DNA of 10,245 nt from Myxococcales bacterium (GTDB lineage Bacteria > Myxococcota_A > Polyangia > Polyangiales > Houyiibacteriaceae): positions 2,765,519-2,775,763 of the forward strand of contig CP070650.1 of NCBI GenBank assembly GCA_020354595.1, read 5' to 3'. A program made the position numbers and the translations under genes. The stretch's first letter is position 1, and each line of letters starts with the position of its first letter. The notes under the pieces are model-generated. The model did not search any database, was not told where the DNA came from, and worked only from the letters and a program-made list of their open reading frames with translations. Positions 1 through 7,165 of this stretch are shown one piece after another.

Positions 1-907
1 CGCGAGGCGGTGAGGAAAGTGCGAGGAGGACGACTGCAATCCAGGTCGCGTCTGCGATGAGCAGGTGCAGAAGCTGCATCCACACCGGGGCGAGCAGCGC
101 CACATTAAGCAAGCCAACCCCGATTTGGAGCAGGACCAAGGCACCAAGGGTTAATCCGAGGCTGCGGACCGGAGCAAGAGGCGCACGTCGAAGCAGCGCG
201 GTAGCGAGCCACAGCAAGTAGCCCGAACCGAGCACAGCGATCACCGGATGCCACAGCCGCAACCGCAAGAACAAATGCGAGGTGGGCGAGAGGTCCTCGC
301 GGATCCCTTCGACCAAGCTCGAAGCGGGAAACAAGGTGTCCCCAAGCGCTGCCACCGCGCCGCTGACGCCGACTAGCAAGATGGCCAACGCCGCACCGCC
401 AAACACCCGGCGCAACCACACGTCGCGACTGAAGCGCGCCCCGTCCTTCTGCCATGCGCTGAACGCCATCCACGTGAGCGCAGCGAGGAGAAGGAACGTG
501 TTGATCAGGTGGGCCGACATCCAAGCGGCCCGTGCGTTGGACGGGTTGTCGGCAACCATCCGGAAGAGAACCAAGCCCGCGCCGACCAGGGCCTCTGTGG
601 TCATGAAGAACAGGCACCATCCGGCCGCCGAGCGCGTCGCATGTCCGCGCTCGAAGCTGCGAAGCGCCACGACCCACATCACGAGAGTCCAGATCCAGCA
701 GACACCGGAAGTCACGCGATGGGTGAGCTCGATCAGCGTCTTGATCGAGGGGTCGACCGGGAGCGCGACGCCGTTGCAGAGCGGCCAATGGTCGCCACAG
801 CCGTCGCCGGAAAGTGACGCGCGCACGTACGCGCCCCAAAGAACGACGCCAATCGTGTAGACGAGGAGCGCGGAAGCCGCGACGGCAAACCGGTTGGAGG
901 AGCGCAC
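1..907 (-). CDS. ctaA: Heme A synthase, COX15/CtaA family (3' end cut by window edge)
   Basis: Integral membrane enzyme that oxidises the C8 methyl of heme O to the formyl group of heme A, the cofactor of aa3-type cytochrome oxidases. 302 residues are visible and the rest lies off the left edge; the family is usually about 300-350 residues, so little is missing. The chain is a series of hydrophobic helices. After helix 1 comes the characteristic loop with GCGDHWPLCNG (Cys37 and Cys44, a likely disulfide pair). Then follow ELTHR (Glu60, His63), SAHLIN (His133), LWHPV (His220) and LLHLL (His281), matching the conserved Glu and the four heme-ligand histidines of the family. The start is GTG at 907; it is the only start codon between the upstream in-frame stop (931-929) and helix 1. 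No Shine-Dalgarno site is visible, so translation may be coupled to the lipoprotein gene ending 21 bp upstream, which is in the same frame. It implies an aerobic, heme-A-using respiratory chain. Confidence 0.93.
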   Translation of the reverse strand, partial: MRSSNRFAVAASALLVYTIGVVLWGAYVRASLSGDGCGDHWPLCNGVALPVDPSIKTLIELTHRVTSGVCWIWTLVMWVVALRSFERGHATRSAAGWCLFFMTTEALVGAGLVLFRMVADNPSNARAAWMSAHLINTFLLLAALTWMAFSAWQKDGARFSRDVWLRRVFGGAALAILLVGVSGAVAALGDTLFPASSLVEGIREDLSPTSHLFLRLRLWHPVIAVLGSGYLLWLATALLRRAPLAPVRSLGLTLGALVLLQIGVGLLNVALLAPVWMQLLHLLIADATWIAVVLLALSSPPR

Positions 908-928
908 CGCGGAACGATGGAGTCGGAC

Positions 929-1501
929 CTAGACTCCGTCAACGATCCGGAAGTGGAGCGCATGCTCCTCGTCGCCGCGGCGGTAGGTGACCACTAGGTC
1001 GGACGCGCTCCGGAGCGTCTCCCAAACGGCGACGGCCTGCTCGGGTCGCTCGATCGACCTATCGTTGATGCGGGTGACGGTGTCACCGGGACGAAGATCG
1101 AGCGAAGCGTAGTCGAGGTCGCCGGGAAAGAGGCTCACGATGCGAAACCCAACGAAGGCGCCCTTGTAAAAGGCAGGCTGGGACTCGACGTTCTGCAGGT
1201 ACCGACCCAGACCCCGGTCCAGCACCGGCACGAGCTTGCTCCGGTAGATCACGCCGTTCGTGATGCCCCTCGACGGCTCGTGAAGGTGGCTCTGGGGCTC
1301 GGCGCCCTCCATGGGAGCGTTCTCGTCCTCCCACTGATCGTCACGCCGGGGTTTGCGTTCCTTGGTGCTGATGTCTTCTTGCCCAGAGGAGCTCTCCCAG
1401 GTCGAGTCTCCCATCATCTCTTCTTGGAGCTTGCTCTTCTCGCAACCAATCACGCTCGCAACAGCAAACGCGGCGCACAACACAATCAGGTAACGGCTCA
1501 T
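929..1501 (-). CDS. PDZ-domain lipoprotein, GspC C-terminal-like
   Basis: 190-residue predicted lipoprotein of unknown precise role. Residues 1-19 form a lipoprotein signal with a hydrophobic core, ending in the lipobox-like SVIGC, so Cys20 would be the lipidated residue. Residues 21-78 are a polar, highly charged linker rich in Glu, Arg and Ser. Residues about 80-190 look like the periplasmic part of type II secretion GspC: an RSKLVPVLDRGLGRYLQ stretch, then GAFVGFR, then a PDZ-like fold with DLRPGDTVTRIND and a helix containing ERPEQAVAVW. The ATG at 1501 was chosen over an in-frame start at 1537 because it gives a clean lipoprotein signal and has a GAGGAG site 7 bp upstream; the longer version would add a charged N-terminus inside tmk. 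It overlaps the tmk stop as ATGA. No other T2SS gene is visible here, so it may be a free-standing PDZ adaptor rather than a true GspC. Confidence 0.85.
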   Translation of the reverse strand: MSRYLIVLCAAFAVASVIGCEKSKLQEEMMGDSTWESSSGQEDISTKERKPRRDDQWEDENAPMEGAEPQSHLHEPSRGITNGVIYRSKLVPVLDRGLGRYLQNVESQPAFYKGAFVGFRIVSLFPGDLDYASLDLRPGDTVTRINDRSIERPEQAVAVWETLRSASDLVVTYRRGDEEHALHFRIVDGV

Positions 1502-2151
1502 GCGGACTCTCCTCGGAGCTTCATCACCTCGGCCCAAATCGCCTCGGCCACCCCATCGACGTCGAGGTTGGCGTCGATATGCACAATTGTATCATTTGGG
1601 AAAAGTTCGTCGATTTTCGCGTAGAACTTCGCGAGCTCGACCTGCATCTCGCTGACTTCGTAGAGCTCCGGCCCTCCCGACCGCATGCCGCGGCGACTGG
1701 CAGCCACCCTGGGATCGACGTCGAGGACGAGCGTGAGGTCGGGGCGTCGGGCGTGACTGTTGAGTTGCAGCACCCACGACGAGACATCGTCTCCCCCGCC
1801 GCCGCTCACGGTTTGGTACGCGACCGACGAGTGGTCGTAGCGATCGCAAATCACGGTCACTCCGTCTGTCAGGTTCGGATTGATCTCCGCCTCCAAGTGG
1901 TCGAGGCGGTCGGCGGCGAACAGCGCGGCCATGGTGGCCCATGTCGGCGGCCGCACTCCGTGTTGGCTCGGGGTCACGACGCGGCCGGTGAGTATTTGAC
2001 GAATGAGCACGCCAACCGGTCCATCGCTGGGCTCACGCGTCGTGTGTGCGGGCAAGCCTCTAGCCCTCAAACGCTCCGCCAGGATCGCGCACTGCGTCGT
2101 CGTGCCGGAGCCGTCGATGCCCTCGACGACGATGAAGTGCCCTTCGATCAT
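1498..2151 (-). CDS. tmk: Thymidylate kinase (dTMP kinase) with altered P-loop
   Basis: Cytosolic kinase converting dTMP to dTDP with ATP, required for dTTP supply. 217 residues, a normal length for the family. Visible motifs are the P-loop region at 11-20 (GIDGSGTTTQ), TREPSDGPVG at 38-47, FAADRLDH at 78-85, the DRYDHSS motif at 103-109, a LID-like basic segment SRRGMR at 152-157, and the helix containing YEVSEMQVELAKFY. The P-loop has Thr17 (codon ACG) where the family consensus GxxGxGKTT has the Walker A lysine; all other motifs are intact and the reading frame is unbroken, so this is not simple decay. The ATG at 2151 overlaps the stop of the PEGA gene (ATGA), and its own stop overlaps the next start the same way, so translation is probably coupled on both sides. 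A related nucleotide-kinase role is possible, but the DRY and LID pattern favours Tmk. Confidence 0.93.
   Translation of the reverse strand: MIEGHFIVVEGIDGSGTTTQCAILAERLRARGLPAHTTREPSDGPVGVLIRQILTGRVVTPSQHGVRPPTWATMAALFAADRLDHLEAEINPNLTDGVTVICDRYDHSSVAYQTVSGGGGDDVSSWVLQLNSHARRPDLTLVLDVDPRVAASRRGMRSGGPELYEVSEMQVELAKFYAKIDELFPNDTIVHIDANLDVDGVAEAIWAEVMKLRGESA
1509..1514 (-). promoter_or_regulatory. Ribosome binding site of the PDZ lipoprotein gene
   Basis: GAGGAG on the minus strand, 7 nt before the ATG at 1501 and inside the 3' end of tmk. It decides the start codon in favour of 1501 over the in-frame codon at 1537. Confidence 0.7.
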
Positions 2152-4025
2152 TCCTTACCCTTGGGGCTTCCAAACTTGAACGTGGCGCCCACCTGCCCAT
2201 AGACCAGCGAGTCGGCGCGGCCTCCGCCGAACACGTCACCGAGCACGCGGCGCCGTTCCCCCGCCACGATGCCTTCAACCTCCAACCAGACGTTCCACTT
2301 CTGCGTCACGACGATCTCCAGCGAGCCGCCAAGCCGCCCGCGTACGATGTTCTGCCGGGAGTTTGTCACGAACAGATCACTGTTGCGACCGTCGAAGTCC
2401 CATCGGTCGCTATTGAAGTCCATCGCCATCCAGATCGAGAAGGCACCGCGCGGTGGGAAGTGCAAGCTGAAGATCGCGTCCAGATTGATGAAGAAGTTGT
2501 TGGTCGGGTGGCGGATGCCAAACTGGTCGCGCTGCGAGGGCCCTACCCCGCCACCGATCTGAAGGTCCCCGCCGAGCGAGAAGTTGCGGGAGACCTTCCA
2601 GCCCGCCTTGGTGCTCAGCCAGAAATCGGTGAGGCGACCGAACGACCCCACGTAGATACCGATGTCCAGGAACTTCGTGAGACCCGCGCGCATCCCGAGC
2701 TGCGCGAGCCATGGCCAACCCGTCGAGAAGTCGAGCGTCGCGACACCGACCGGGACGGGCGCACCGGCATGCGTGACGGCGTTTCGAAGCGGATCGGCGC
2801 GCTGGGCCTCCTTGTCGCGTTGGCCCTTGTCTACCTGCGTCACCGCCACCGTCAGGATCACCTGAATCAGGCGGACCCGAGCCGACTTCTGTAGGCTGAT
2901 TTGCTCGGTGTGACTCTGGTAACCCTCGGCGCGAACCTCGAGGTGGTGGGTCCCCTCGGGTAGATCGCCTTCCCAAGGGACCGGACCGCGTGGCTCGCCA
3001 TCGATGAAGAGCTGGGCGCCGGCAACGTTCGCCTCGACGCGCACCGGTACACCAAGCGGGTGGAGCTCGGCATAGAGGTCGCAGTTGCGGCCCGGGCCGA
3101 CCGAGCACGTCCGGCGCACCTCCCGATAACCGGGCGCCCGGACGACGATCGAGTGTGTCCCGAACTCGGCGGGTTCGATGGTAATCGGCGGATTGCCGTA
3201 GTCCTCGCCGTCGATGGTTACCGTGGCGTGCGGAACGTCCGAGCGTATGAAAATGCGGGCCACGTCCGTGCTGGGCGTGGTGAAGCGCAGCGAGACGACA
3301 CGCTCCCTCCCCGCAATGACCGTCACGGTCTGTTCGACCGGCTCGTAGCCCGCGGCGCGCGCCATCACGGTGTGCTCACCGGGGGTGAGACCTCCGCGAG
3401 CGGCTGGAGCGACGCCGATGTCCGCACCGTCGAGACTGATGATCGCGCCCGGCACGCTGGCGATGACTCGAAGACTTCCTAGGTCGGGTGCGATTCGAAT
3501 CGTGGCCTCGACGGTCGTTCGCTCGTTGGCCTTGATCGTCACGACCTGCGAGAACGGTTGGTATCCCTCTCCGGGGCTCTTGATCTCGACGACGTGCTCG
3601 CCTTCGGTGAGGCCGTCGACGACTAGCGGTGTTCCGCCGCGCTTCTGACCATCGATCAATACCGGCAAGCCCGTGACGTCCGCGGTGATCAACAGCGACC
3701 CCGTCTTCGGTGCTTGGGGCTGAAGCGTCACGGGGATCGTCAACACTTGGCCGGCGGTCGTGTCGACCCACTTCGAAAAGGTGACGTATCCGCGCTTGCC
3801 CACCTGCACGAGATGGCGGCCCGGAGGCAGCGTCTTTCGGAGCGGCACGTTGCCCGAAGGCTCTCCGTCGATTCGAACGGCGGCGCCGCTCGTCGCATCG
3901 TCGCCGGCGGTGATCACCACGACCGCCGGATCGGGCTCCTCGGCGAGCGCTGCGGAGGATACGACGCACAATCCAAGAACGACCACGAACCGCAACCGAC
4001 TACCCACGCCAAGCAACCCTTGCAT
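2148..4025 (-). CDS. Secreted protein with five PEGA domains and a C-terminal outer-membrane barrel
   Basis: 625 residues. An Arg-containing signal peptide ends at ALA (residues 1-28), so the protein is exported. Five tandem PEGA-type repeats follow at about 34-103, 109-178, 182-250, 256-322 and 326-395. Each has an 'a.v.iDG...G..P' strand pair, a 'L.pG.H.v.v...GY' turn and a closing strand; GxY or GY markers occur in all five. Repeat 4 carries two cysteines (307 and 315) that could form a disulfide. After a charged linker, residues about 430-625 show alternating hydrophobic/polar strands rich in Gly, Trp and Tyr and finish with an aromatic-ended strand (GQVGATFKF), as in an outer-membrane beta-barrel. 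PEGA domains are S-layer-like modules thought to bind surface polymers; the role here is unknown. The ATG at 4025 is preferred to an in-frame TTG at 4046 because it has GAGGGG just upstream and a better signal peptide. The stop overlaps the tmk start. Confidence 0.88.
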   Translation of the reverse strand: MQGLLGVGSRLRFVVVLGLCVVSSAALAEEPDPAVVVITAGDDATSGAAVRIDGEPSGNVPLRKTLPPGRHLVQVGKRGYVTFSKWVDTTAGQVLTIPVTLQPQAPKTGSLLITADVTGLPVLIDGQKRGGTPLVVDGLTEGEHVVEIKSPGEGYQPFSQVVTIKANERTTVEATIRIAPDLGSLRVIASVPGAIISLDGADIGVAPAARGGLTPGEHTVMARAAGYEPVEQTVTVIAGRERVVSLRFTTPSTDVARIFIRSDVPHATVTIDGEDYGNPPITIEPAEFGTHSIVVRAPGYREVRRTCSVGPGRNCDLYAELHPLGVPVRVEANVAGAQLFIDGEPRGPVPWEGDLPEGTHHLEVRAEGYQSHTEQISLQKSARVRLIQVILTVAVTQVDKGQRDKEAQRADPLRNAVTHAGAPVPVGVATLDFSTGWPWLAQLGMRAGLTKFLDIGIYVGSFGRLTDFWLSTKAGWKVSRNFSLGGDLQIGGGVGPSQRDQFGIRHPTNNFFINLDAIFSLHFPPRGAFSIWMAMDFNSDRWDFDGRNSDLFVTNSRQNIVRGRLGGSLEIVVTQKWNVWLEVEGIVAGERRRVLGDVFGGGRADSLVYGQVGATFKFGSPKGKE

Positions 4026-4166
4026 AACCCCTCGGACGCACGACAAAACAGCCGATTCAAAGACCGGCCCGACGCCACGTCCGTGTTTACCCTCACCCCA
4101 GAAGTCAGCCCAATAAATGACCGCCGGCGTCTTCGGTGAGGCGAGAATTTTCGAACGTCAGCAAGC
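4026..4166. other. 141-bp gap between the transglycosylase and PEGA genes
   Basis: The largest gap within the leftward gene series. It could hold a promoter for the PEGA-tmk-lipoprotein-ctaA group. On the minus strand GAGGGG (4033-4028) precedes the ATG at 4025 by 2 nt. A TTGAAT that could be a -35 element is present, but no matching -10 hexamer was found. A GC-rich palindromic core (CGCCGGCG) followed by ATTTATT lies just after the transglycosylase stop, but it does not form a convincing terminator stem. Confidence 0.4.
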
Positions 4167-6614
4167 TCAGGGCGTGAGGAACAGCGCCTCGAACGGATCG
4201 AGCTCCGCCGGATCGAGCTCCTCGGGAGCGCCGAGTGGAGGCAGCACGCGCGGCGGCGGCGGTGGGTCGCCCTCGCGGTAGAAGTGGAAGTCCTCGAGCT
4301 CGGCCAGCCCAAACGCCAAAGCCTCGGACCCGATGCGCTCGCGCTTCGCCATGTGCTCTAGGAGTCGGCGGGTACGGTTCTTCATCGACCGAGTCAGCGC
4401 GCCGCGTTCGTAGGAGACGTGATAGTTCTTGGGCGACGGAAGTACGCAGGCGAGGAAAGCCGTCTCGGCGGGACTGAGCTCGCTCGGCGCGCGGCCGAAG
4501 TAATATGCAGCCGCGTGCTTCAACCCGTAGACACTCGGGCCGTACTCGATGACGTTGAGATAGAGCTCGAGGATTTGATCCTTGGTGAGGGCGTTTTCGA
4601 GCCACCACGTGAGGAGCACCTCCTGCACCTTGCGCGCGATGGTCTTTTCACGCTGAAGGTAGAGGTTCTTCGCAAGCTGCATCGAGATCGTGCTTGCGCC
4701 GACGACATAGCGGCCTTCTCGCAGGTTCCGGACCAAGGCGTCCCGAATGGCCCACGGTGCAAAGCCCGCGTGGTCATAGAACCCCCCGTCTTCGTGGCTG
4801 ATGACCGCCGGAACCATGAACGGGCTGATGTCGGCAAACGCGACCCAGTTGTCAGTGCCGGGCCCGGTGACCATCTGGAACACCGATTCATCGGGCTCGA
4901 CCGCTCGGTGGCGAAACGGCTCCTGGAAGCGTTCGACGCGCACCCACCTCGGTGTGTCCTCGAACAGGCAGAGGTTTCGTACCTTGATCGAGAGCTCGGT
5001 AGCCTCGAGATCGCGGGAGTCGAGCGAGATGTGGGTGAGCGCGCTCCAGTTTCCGGACCACTCGAAGCGCGATAGGGAGCCGAGCACGTCTTCGGGGATC
5101 GCGCCGACGACGTCGTTGCAATCGGTAGGCGGAAGCTTGAGCGTGAGGTCGGCGCGGTAGTGCTCGGGCGTGCGCTCGAGCTCGCCCTCGAGGAGAACCG
5201 TAGCCTTGCCCATTCGGACTTGCGCGCCTTCGATCTCGAGACGCCTCTCATCGGGAAGCCACGCGCCCTTCCCACGAATGTCGACGTTGATGTCCCGTAT
5301 GGGATCGGCAGCGATTCGCTCGTGGAAGACAGCAAGCTCGCGAACCTGAAACCCTCCCTCGATTGCAACGCGATCGGGCGAGTTGGCGTCGAGCTCGAGC
5401 TTTGCGCTGATCGTTCCGACCTCGGTGTCGTACAGAGGTAACTCGGGAACGAATGGCGCGATCAGCGCGAGCGAAATCCGGCGGAGCCGGAGGCTTCCTT
5501 CCGCACGTGCTTCCGAAGGCTTCAGGCTCAGGTCGACGTTCAAAGTGCCCTTGTTGGAGGTCTCGCCGCCGACGACCACGTGGTACCAGCCGTTGCTGCC
5601 GCCCTTGACCCCGACACCGAAGTCCCGGATGCGCTCGACCCGGCCATCGTCCGTCGTTCGGCTTTCGATCTGGACGCCAGACACGGCGATGTCAGCGTCG
5701 GGCGCCAAGCGGGTAAAAAGGCGCGCGGACGGCCGGGGCCCCTCCTTGGGCGGCTCCTCGGGCACTGCCGGCTCTTCCGGTAGATCCGCCTCCTGTTCCG
5801 CGATTTCAACGGCTTCGACGATGTCCTCGGCGTCCGGCTGCTCTTGCCGTAGGCCCCGCAATGACGCGACCGCATCCCGCAGGCGCAAGGCGAGTGCCCT
5901 TCTCTGTGCGTCACCATTGCGAAGCGCCCGGACGTTCCCGGTCTCGATCGCGAGCTTTCGCAGCGTCCACGCGCCGTCATTGCGCCGGAGCGCAATCTCG
6001 TGCGGCCCGACAAACGCGTGATCTGCGCTGCGATCACCGAGGAGGGTTTCCGAAGCGCTCGAGCTCAGGTCGTCCCCTTCTTTGTGAAGGCTCACATCGT
6101 TCATCGACACCAGCGGACCATCGCGATCGACGACACGCACGGTTAAGCCGGTCAGCTCGTACGCTCGACCGCCTCCGCGAGGGCGTTTGCTCGGCGCCTC
6201 CGCCCTGGCGTCCGCAGAGCGTGGCGCAACCTCGTTTCGGACCAGCGCGATGGACTCGGAGAAGCCTTCATGGGCGAGGTCTGCTTCGAGGTCGATGCCT
6301 CGTACCGACAAACGACGGACCGCACCTCCCCCTTTGAAGACCGCGACTAGCAAGCTCATCTTGGCGTCGATTTCTTCGATGCGCGCGACGAAGCCCCCGT
6401 GCTGGCCCCGCATCTCGATGCCCCGAAGCTCCACGCGTCCAGGCCGAAACCGAGCCTCATCGATCTCAGCGACGACGCCGAGACGGTCGCCAATCGCGCG
6501 CGACACGCGCGCCGTCGCCCGAGGCGCGCCCCACATCCAGAGGCCGGCCGCGAGCACCAGCGCGACGAGCGCCGCGATCACCCATGCGCGCCGCTCACTG
6601 AGGAACCGGAGCAT
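4167..6614 (-). CDS. Monofunctional GT51 peptidoglycan transglycosylase with AsmA-like N-terminal region
   Basis: 815-residue membrane-anchored protein predicted to polymerise lipid II into glycan strands. Residues 1-10 are basic and about 11-30 form one transmembrane helix. Residues 31-550 are mostly beta-rich and AsmA/TamB/DUF748-like, broken by an acidic Pro-rich linker at about 258-297. Residues about 575-770 are a glycosyltransferase 51 domain with all five motifs: HEDGGFYDHAGF (catalytic Glu608), GASTISMQLAKN (640-650), RKVQEVLL (Glu665), KDQILELYLN (678-687) and YYFGRAPSELSPAETAFLA. No transpeptidase SxxK/SxN/KTG domain follows; the chain ends in a Pro-rich acidic tail. MtgA, the usual monofunctional enzyme, is only about 240 residues, so this one is greatly extended. 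The ATG at 6614 lacks a Shine-Dalgarno site and lies 35 bp after the dtd stop. GT51 assignment is firm; the AsmA-like call is from overall pattern only. Confidence 0.9.
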   Translation of the reverse strand: MLRFLSERRAWVIAALVALVLAAGLWMWGAPRATARVSRAIGDRLGVVAEIDEARFRPGRVELRGIEMRGQHGGFVARIEEIDAKMSLLVAVFKGGGAVRRLSVRGIDLEADLAHEGFSESIALVRNEVAPRSADARAEAPSKRPRGGGRAYELTGLTVRVVDRDGPLVSMNDVSLHKEGDDLSSSASETLLGDRSADHAFVGPHEIALRRNDGAWTLRKLAIETGNVRALRNGDAQRRALALRLRDAVASLRGLRQEQPDAEDIVEAVEIAEQEADLPEEPAVPEEPPKEGPRPSARLFTRLAPDADIAVSGVQIESRTTDDGRVERIRDFGVGVKGGSNGWYHVVVGGETSNKGTLNVDLSLKPSEARAEGSLRLRRISLALIAPFVPELPLYDTEVGTISAKLELDANSPDRVAIEGGFQVRELAVFHERIAADPIRDINVDIRGKGAWLPDERRLEIEGAQVRMGKATVLLEGELERTPEHYRADLTLKLPPTDCNDVVGAIPEDVLGSLSRFEWSGNWSALTHISLDSRDLEATELSIKVRNLCLFEDTPRWVRVERFQEPFRHRAVEPDESVFQMVTGPGTDNWVAFADISPFMVPAVISHEDGGFYDHAGFAPWAIRDALVRNLREGRYVVGASTISMQLAKNLYLQREKTIARKVQEVLLTWWLENALTKDQILELYLNVIEYGPSVYGLKHAAAYYFGRAPSELSPAETAFLACVLPSPKNYHVSYERGALTRSMKNRTRRLLEHMAKRERIGSEALAFGLAELEDFHFYREGDPPPPPRVLPPLGAPEELDPAELDPFEALFLTP

Positions 6615-6649
6615 CGGGCGGGGATTATGCCGCGTCTCAAACGCAAAGC

Positions 6650-7099
6650 CTAATAAAGCTTTTTGCTGTCGATCTGGATGGTCACGGGCCCGTCGACGAC
6701 CGATCGCACGTCCATCATCGCCCGAAAGGTGCCGGTCTGCACCTTCAGTCCTTTCGCGCGCAACGCATCGACGACTTCCTGGTAGAGACGTTCGGCATCA
6801 CCGGGATCCGCAGCGCCGTCGAACGAAGGCCGGCGCCCCCGACGAACGTCGCCGAATAGCGTGAACTGCGAAACGACCAAGACCGCGCCGCTGATGTCGC
6901 TCACCGATAGCGACATCTTTCCTTCGTCGTTCGCAAAGATGCGAAGGCCGGCGATTTTGTCGGCGGTGTATTGAACGTCCTTGGGCTCGTCGCCCCGCGC
7001 CGCTCCGAGATACACCAGCACGCCTCGCTCGATCGCCCCGACGACTTCGCCGTCGACCGTAACGCTGGCTTCATTCACGCGCTGCACGACGGCCCGCAT
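6650..7099 (-). CDS. dtd: D-aminoacyl-tRNA deacylase
   Basis: Cytosolic proofreading enzyme that hydrolyses D-aminoacyl-tRNA (and glycyl-tRNA mischarged on tRNA-Ala), recycling the tRNA and keeping D-amino acids out of proteins. 149 residues, normal for the family (about 145-150). It starts MRAVVQRV, has the SQFTLFGD signature at about 77-84, RRPSF soon after, and the C-terminal DGPVT containing the Gly-cisPro motif that gives chiral selectivity; the usual Asn before DGPVT is Val here. The open frame extends far upstream through the antisense of coaE, but family length and the MRAVVQRV N-terminus fix the start at 7099. No clear Shine-Dalgarno site. It is divergent from coaE and is followed after 35 bp by the transglycosylase gene, so it may head the leftward operon. 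Confidence 0.96.
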   Translation of the reverse strand: MRAVVQRVNEASVTVDGEVVGAIERGVLVYLGAARGDEPKDVQYTADKIAGLRIFANDEGKMSLSVSDISGAVLVVSQFTLFGDVRRGRRPSFDGAADPGDAERLYQEVVDALRAKGLKVQTGTFRAMMDVRSVVDGPVTIQIDSKKLY

Positions 7100-7165
7100 G
7101 CGAGATGGGGTAGCACACGCCAAATCCTCTTGCTCGAACGGAGCAATCGCCAATACTCTGCCGCG
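7100..7165. promoter_or_regulatory. Divergent intergenic region with inverted repeat (dtd / coaE)
   Basis: 66 bp between two divergent start codons, so both promoters should lie here or within the genes. It contains a perfect inverted repeat TTGCTC-GAACG-GAGCAA at 7130-7146. The left half-site could serve as a weak -35 for coaE, with AATACT (7152-7157) 16 bp on as a -10 candidate; that would place the transcript start almost at the coaE ATG, giving a nearly leaderless message and fitting the absence of a Shine-Dalgarno site. The promoter reading is weak; the repeat itself is directly visible. Confidence 0.4.

Noticed and set aside
105..839. 244-codon minus-strand frame
   Set aside because: Arg-rich shadow of the heme A synthase gene, which is read in another minus-strand frame with clear membrane helices and heme-ligand histidines.
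282..860. 192-codon plus-strand frame
   Set aside because: Antisense of the heme A synthase gene, with no recognisable motif and low-complexity composition typical of high-GC shadows.
1579..2202. 207-codon plus-strand frame
   Set aside because: Antisense of tmk; no domain and no ribosome binding site.
4105..6037. Several Arg/Ser-rich frames on both strands inside the transglycosylase gene
   Set aside because: Frame shadows caused by high GC at third codon positions; the 815-codon frame holds all GT51 motifs.
6640..6665. AAAGC/GCTTT hairpin followed by a T run on the plus strand
   Set aside because: The stem is only 5 bp and the T run lies inside the dtd coding end; no plus-strand gene ends there.
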